DNA of 64,000 bases from Flavobacterium indicum GPTSA100-9 = DSM 17447 (lineage in GTDB: Bacteria; Bacteroidota; Bacteroidia; Flavobacteriales; Flavobacteriaceae). The notes below the pieces were generated by a model, which did no database searches, was not told the origin of the DNA, and saw nothing but the letters and a program-made list of their open reading frames with translations. Position 1 is the first letter of the stretch, and each line of letters starts with the position of its first letter. Of the stretch, positions 60,086 to 64,000 are shown piece by piece. The DNA lies in NCBI RefSeq assembly GCF_000455605.1, contig NC_017025.1, positions 62,001 through 126,000 of the forward strand. The letters are read 5' to 3'. The translations under genes and the position numbers were made by a program.

Positions 60086-61630
60086 ATGAAAATTGAATTA
60101 TTAGAAGAACCGTTAATCGAATTTGCAGATGATTTTCTTTGTGATGACCCAAAGAAAGGAATATTAACTACAGGGTTTTATTCTTTATCTAATAACACTC
60201 ACAATTCCGAAATAAATTATTCTATAATAGGTACAAAAAAACAAATTGAAATTTACAATGAATTTGTTGAAAAACTTAAAAATCCAATTGAATCTACATC
60301 TGTATTTAAAATAAAGAATAATAACGTAACAATTAATTCAGAAAGTGGAGAAATCAGTCTTTTTGAAGATGATGAAATTTTAAATGAAAATGAAACCCCA
60401 TTTGAAGGGATAAATAAAAAACTAAATCCTGACTTCCCTGGTTTTAATGAAAACAGTTGTTTCAAATGTAAGTTTCAAAACAATCCTGATAATGATATTA
60501 TTTTAAAATCCAATGAGATTGATAATATTCTAAATGGAGATGAAAAATTACATAATAAACTTTTCAAAATTATAGATTTATTTAAAACTGCTTATGTTGA
60601 ACTAATTGAAAACAACCTAACAGGTACACCTGATATAATAATTCTAATTATTGGAAAAGAACTCTTTGAGGATTTTTCTTCAATTCAAATTGGTAATAAA
60701 TGGCTTAATTTTAGAAGAATTCTGAAAGCAGAAATAATTGCTTTAGATAAAAACGTTCCAATTCAAATAATATTAGAAGATACTTTAACAGGGAAGAAAA
60801 AGAGTTTACAAGATCTTTCAATGATTGCTTGGAATTACTGCATAGCACAATATTATAAAACTGCTAATTGTACACCTTGGACTATAAAAGATATTGACTC
60901 TGATACATGTTATTTGGGAATTAGTTTTCATAAAGTTACTGAAAGTGATGATAATGATTTGAGATCAAGTATAGCGCAAGCATTCAACAAAGATGGTAAG
61001 GGGCTAATTTTCACTGGAAAACAATTTGAATGGAATAGTAATAAAACAAAAGTTGTTGCTCCTCATTTGAAATATGACTATGCAAAAGAACTCATAATCA
61101 ATGTTTTAAAACAATATGTTAAGATTAATAAGCACACACCAAAAAGAGTTGTTATCCATAAAACATCAGATTTTTGGGATTCATATATAAATGAAGAATA
61201 TAATGAAGTAGATGGAATAGTTCAAGGAATAGTAGAGGTACTTGGAAATGATGTTGAGTATGATTTGGTGACAGTTAAATCTTCCAAAATAAGAGTATTA
61301 AGAAATGGTGCATATCCATCAATAAGAGGTACTATGTTAAAAATTTCTGATGAGAAAGCAATTTTATATACTTCGGGTTATGTTCCATATTTCAATACTT
61401 ATCCTGGCGCATATGTACCTGTACCTCTTCAAATAGAAAATATTGGAGAAACTCCTATCAAGGAAATTTGTAAAGAGGTTTTAGCTTTAACAAAAATGAA
61501 TTTTAATAATGCGGATTATTTTGATAGCCTTCCTATAACTTTACAATTTTCGATGAAAGTTGGAGAGATAATCCAATACATGCCAGAAGATGTGGATAAT
61601 CCCCCAAATAAATACTATTTTTATATGTAA
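60086..61630 (+). CDS. Short prokaryotic Argonaute (MID-PIWI)
   Basis: A 514-residue short pAgo. The MID domain spans about 150-270 (DIIILIIGKELFEDF, NFRRILKAEIIA, IPIQIIL-like PIQIILEDTL, LSMIAWNYCIAQYYKTANCT). The PIWI domain follows: CYLGISFHKV, VVIHKTSDFWDSY, VKSSKIRVLRNGAYPSIRGT, ILYTSGYVPYFNTYPGAYVP, MNFNNADYFDSLPITLQFSM, ending NKYYFYM. The first catalytic Asp position reads LGISF, so slicing is probably lost, as in other short pAgos. N-terminal 150 residues are unusual, acidic, with a CFKC pair. It senses invading nucleic acid through a guide and should activate its DREN-APAZ partner. Confidence 0.82.
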   Translation: MKIELLEEPLIEFADDFLCDDPKKGILTTGFYSLSNNTHNSEINYSIIGTKKQIEIYNEFVEKLKNPIESTSVFKIKNNNVTINSESGEISLFEDDEILNENETPFEGINKKLNPDFPGFNENSCFKCKFQNNPDNDIILKSNEIDNILNGDEKLHNKLFKIIDLFKTAYVELIENNLTGTPDIIILIIGKELFEDFSSIQIGNKWLNFRRILKAEIIALDKNVPIQIILEDTLTGKKKSLQDLSMIAWNYCIAQYYKTANCTPWTIKDIDSDTCYLGISFHKVTESDDNDLRSSIAQAFNKDGKGLIFTGKQFEWNSNKTKVVAPHLKYDYAKELIINVLKQYVKINKHTPKRVVIHKTSDFWDSYINEEYNEVDGIVQGIVEVLGNDVEYDLVTVKSSKIRVLRNGAYPSIRGTMLKISDEKAILYTSGYVPYFNTYPGAYVPVPLQIENIGETPIKEICKEVLALTKMNFNNADYFDSLPITLQFSMKVGEIIQYMPEDVDNPPNKYYFYM

Positions 61631-61641
61631 TCAAAAAAATT

Positions 61642-63462
61642 ATGATTAAAGAGATTATTATTAAGGAAGCAGCTAAAGAGGTTTTTAAATATTCCACAAC
61701 ATTTCTTAAAAAGAACTTCAATAAACTTTTATCAAAAGAAAAAGATATTTATGATTCTTTAAATGAACATATTCAAAAAGTAAAAAACTGGTCAAATGAA
61801 ATTACATTTAAAGATTTAAAGTCTTCTAAAGTAATGAGCCAAGTTTTTATAGAATTAGATATGTATGTTTACCCAAGAAACATAAGAATTGATGAGTCAG
61901 AAAAAATTTTAAAAATCCCATTAAATAAGATTTTTGATGTTGAAACTAAACATTTATTAATTTTAGGACAACCAGGGGCAGGCAAAACAACTTCAATGAA
62001 GTATTTATGTCACTCTATATTTTTCAATGACAATACTAGTTTTCAAAAATACAAGTACCCTATTTTAGTCAAATTAAGAGACTTGAATAAACCTATAAAT
62101 TCTAAGAACAAGTCAGGAATGTTATTTGAATATATTTTCAATTTACTTGGATTGTCTTTAGATATAAGAGAAAATCAAAGCGAAGAAGAAATAATAAGAA
62201 CAAAGCAAAAACTTGTTCTTTATTTATTGAATAAGCTCAATGTTATACTAATAATTGAGGGGTTTGATGAATTAAGTTATAAAAAGCACAGAGAAATAAT
62301 TCTATTTGAAATAGGAGAATTAGCAAATTTTTTAGAAGACTCGAGATTGATAATCACATCTAGAACATCAGATTTTAATTATCATTTTGAAAATATAACA
62401 CCTTTTGAATTGTGTTCACTTAATGAGGAACAAATTTCATTATTTGCTACAAAATGGTTAATTGAGGAAAATAAAATCAACTCTTTTTTATCAGAAGTTT
62501 ATAAATCCCCATTTATAGATACAGCAGTAAGACCATTAACAATTGCTCATTTATGTGCAATCTATGAAAGAGTTGGAAAAATTCCTGAAAAGCCCAAGAC
62601 TGTATATAAAAAAATTGTCAATTTACTATTAGAGGAATGGGATGAACAGAGGAATATTAAAAGAGTTTCAAAGTATTCAGACTTTGAAATCGATAGAAAA
62701 TTTGAGTTTCTTACAAGTATAGCATATCATTTAACTGTAAACAACAAAAAGTCTATTTTTTCTACATCAACACTTGAGAATTTATATTTTAAAATTTATA
62801 ATGATTTTGATTTAGACAGAAAAGATTCAAAAAATGTCTTAGAAGAATTAGAAACTCATACTGGACTTTTTATTCAAGCAGGTTATGAATTATATGAATT
62901 TGCACATAAATCACTTCAAGAATATTTGACAGCAGAATATATTGTTAAACTACCATCTATTCCAGAAAACTTAAATGTAATTAGTAGTATACCAAATGAG
63001 CTAGCAATAACAATTTCAATATCATCCAATCCTAGTTTCTATTTCACAGAATTAGTTCAGAAAAGATTTAAAAACATGAAATTAAATTTTCAGTTTTACC
63101 AGATTTTTTTAACCAGATTAATGATTGAAAAACCAGATTTTAACAAAACAAGTAAAGTTGGAATTGCAGCATTTCAGTTATATTCAATGTATTTATATCA
63201 AAATAAAAGTCTAAATCAATTAAAATTATTTATTGAAGATGATCTGGTTAGCGAATTTGAAGTATTTATAAATTCAATTTTCAAAAGAAACGCTAAAGAT
63301 TTTGTAGAAAAATTTTACGAAATTGAGAGTGAAGAAACTTCAACAAATGGATTTATTATTATTACATTAAATAAAAAGAAATCAATTAGTATAGGAAAGA
63401 GTTTTGAACTTACCTCAAGAGATTTACCACAAAAATTGTTGTGTAGAAGTAGCTTTATATAG
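61642..63462 (+). CDS. NACHT-type STAND NTPase
   Basis: A 606-residue NTPase of the NACHT group. Walker A is LILGQPGAGKTTS (G109-T117). Walker B is LIIEGFDEL (Glu206-Glu210), with Glu in place of the first Asp. Sensor-type RLIITSRTSDF and a winged-helix/lid region (SPFIDTAVRPLTIAHLCAIY, KPKTVYKKIVNLLLEEWDEQ, EFAHKSLQEYLTAEYI) follow. Residues 1-95 are helical with no named effector fold, and 430-606 is helical without clear LRR, WD40 or TPR repeats. It fits a short bacterial NACHT defence protein. Its ATG is 11 bases after the Argonaute stop, in the same direction. Confidence 0.82.
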   Translation: MIKEIIIKEAAKEVFKYSTTFLKKNFNKLLSKEKDIYDSLNEHIQKVKNWSNEITFKDLKSSKVMSQVFIELDMYVYPRNIRIDESEKILKIPLNKIFDVETKHLLILGQPGAGKTTSMKYLCHSIFFNDNTSFQKYKYPILVKLRDLNKPINSKNKSGMLFEYIFNLLGLSLDIRENQSEEEIIRTKQKLVLYLLNKLNVILIIEGFDELSYKKHREIILFEIGELANFLEDSRLIITSRTSDFNYHFENITPFELCSLNEEQISLFATKWLIEENKINSFLSEVYKSPFIDTAVRPLTIAHLCAIYERVGKIPEKPKTVYKKIVNLLLEEWDEQRNIKRVSKYSDFEIDRKFEFLTSIAYHLTVNNKKSIFSTSTLENLYFKIYNDFDLDRKDSKNVLEELETHTGLFIQAGYELYEFAHKSLQEYLTAEYIVKLPSIPENLNVISSIPNELAITISISSNPSFYFTELVQKRFKNMKLNFQFYQIFLTRLMIEKPDFNKTSKVGIAAFQLYSMYLYQNKSLNQLKLFIEDDLVSEFEVFINSIFKRNAKDFVEKFYEIESEETSTNGFIIITLNKKKSISIGKSFELTSRDLPQKLLCRSSFI

Positions 63463-63535
63463 AAAATAAAATCTTTAATAAATTGGATACTTTTAAATTC
63501 AACATTCAACAATTAATAAGGCAAGACACAACTGT

Positions 63536-63543
63536 TATATTTG
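63536..63543 (+). promoter_or_regulatory. -7 promoter box before the last gene
   Basis: TATATTTG, an exact TAnnTTTG match, 39 bases before the ATG at 63583. Suggests that the last gene has its own promoter. Confidence 0.45.
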
Positions 63544-63582
63544 AAATCAACCAGAAATATTTTAATATACTAGTATGCAGTA

Positions 63583-64000
63583 ATGAAGAATCCTTTCAGT
63601 CATAAAAAACAAAAGCTAGAGTGTGGCAACATCCTTTACACTATTGATATAGATATAATAGACAGTAATCTAAAAAATTTCTTTGATGCTAAACTTACAG
63701 AAATTTGTGAAGGAACGAGGAATATTGGTTTAATTGATGTAAAAACTAAATTAGTTGATTTTTTTGATTCAAAGAAAGATTCTGATTTAGAAATTGGAGC
63801 TGTAGCTGAACTAATCATTCATTTTTTTATCAAAACTAAAAAATTCAAAGCTGAATTTTTATTTACAAATCTTGAAGAAAATTCATTAAAAAAGGGTTTT
63901 GATGGTTATTATTCTAAAAAGAATGAAGAATGGATTTTAGAGAGTAAATCAGGTAAAATTACTACAATAGATATTTCTCATAAAAGTAAAATTGCAGAGG
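63583..64000 (+). CDS. Nuclease-like protein, PD-(D/E)XK or HamA/DUF1837-like (partial)
   Basis: The first 139 residues of a gene cut by the window end. A stop (TAG) lies 12 bases before the ATG in frame, so the start is sound. Residues form an E...D...ExK pattern: Glu76 in AVAELIIHFF, Asp107 in KKGFDGYYSK and Glu120-Ser-Lys122 in EEWILESKSG. This order suits PD-(D/E)XK nucleases and resembles the HamA (DUF1837) protein of Hachiman defence. If that is right, a helicase gene (HamB) should follow outside the window. Confidence 0.45.
   Translation, partial: MKNPFSHKKQKLECGNILYTIDIDIIDSNLKNFFDAKLTEICEGTRNIGLIDVKTKLVDFFDSKKDSDLEIGAVAELIIHFFIKTKKFKAEFLFTNLEENSLKKGFDGYYSKKNEEWILESKSGKITTIDISHKSKIAE

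Larger units (their letters stand above)
51495..64000 (+). mobile_element. Genomic island integrated at tRNA-Asn (right end outside the window)
   Basis: Everything after the second tRNA-Asn looks accessory: excisionase-like HTH, phage-type DUF5131, DUF3987, small XRE regulators, RadC-like protein, unknown small genes and a defence cluster. No integrase is present in the window; it could lie at the far end. The end coordinate given is only the window edge. An integrative conjugative or mobilisable element is more likely than a prophage, since no capsid or tail gene is seen. Confidence 0.6.

Noticed and set aside
51495..64000. Prophage instead of an integrative element
   Set aside because: DUF5131 and XRE proteins occur in phages, but no terminase, portal, capsid or tail gene is present in 12.5 kb.

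Overview
The window reads as the chromosome of a member of Flavobacteriaceae, most likely Flavobacterium or a close relative. Supporting signs are the strongly AT-rich sequence, promoters with the Bacteroidota -7 element TAnnTTTG, type IX secretion (T9SS) sorting domains and a PorZ-like protein, a complete Bat (aerotolerance) operon, and flavobacterial-type housekeeping genes.

Layout. 1-15.8 kb: mostly housekeeping genes (peptide chain release factor 3, a 3'-5' exonuclease, a serine hydrolase, an alkyl-DNA repair protein, a two-component system, an M13 metallopeptidase lipoprotein, a large T9SS cargo protein, a SCO protein, an AlbA_2 protein, an aldo/keto reductase). 16.0-24.9 kb: moxR-DUF58-(membrane protein)-batA-batB-batC-batD-batE in one direction with touching or overlapping genes, opened by the best promoter in the window (TTTG-N19-TATTTTTG). 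25-32.8 kb: PorZ-like protein, recO, a small secreted protein, ileS and a TraR/DksA-like gene. ileS carries an in-frame palindromic insertion.

32.8-40.3 kb is an accessory tract made of RHS-protein tails: two RHS core fragments with metallopeptidase-like tips, at least three shorter tip remnants, and a small lipoprotein or membrane-protein gene directly after each tip. It is stitched together by long direct repeats and a family of short palindromes. It looks like an RHS polymorphic-toxin C-terminus/immunity archive, partly decayed.

40.3-51.5 kb returns to core genes: tRNA-Leu, prs, rplY, a cystathionine gamma-synthase-like enzyme, a TPR protein, serS, a T9SS M1 aminopeptidase, rseP, and two identical tandem tRNA-Asn genes.

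51.5-64.0 kb is a genomic island starting at the second tRNA-Asn and running off the right edge. It has mobile-element genes (an excisionase-like HTH protein, a Gp37/Gp68-type DUF5131 protein, a DUF3987 ATPase, a RadC-like protein, small XRE regulators) and then a defence cluster. The centre of interest is the operon at 58.4-63.5 kb: XRE regulator, a DUF4365 nuclease fused to an APAZ-like region, a short prokaryotic Argonaute, and a NACHT NTPase, with gaps of 1, 1 and 11 bases. The first three match the SPARDA type of short-Argonaute defence system. The co-transcribed NACHT protein and an operator-like repeat over the promoter are the unusual parts. A further nuclease-like gene (HamA-like at best) begins at 63.6 kb and is cut by the window end. 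All family assignments are from reading the sequence; no database search was run.
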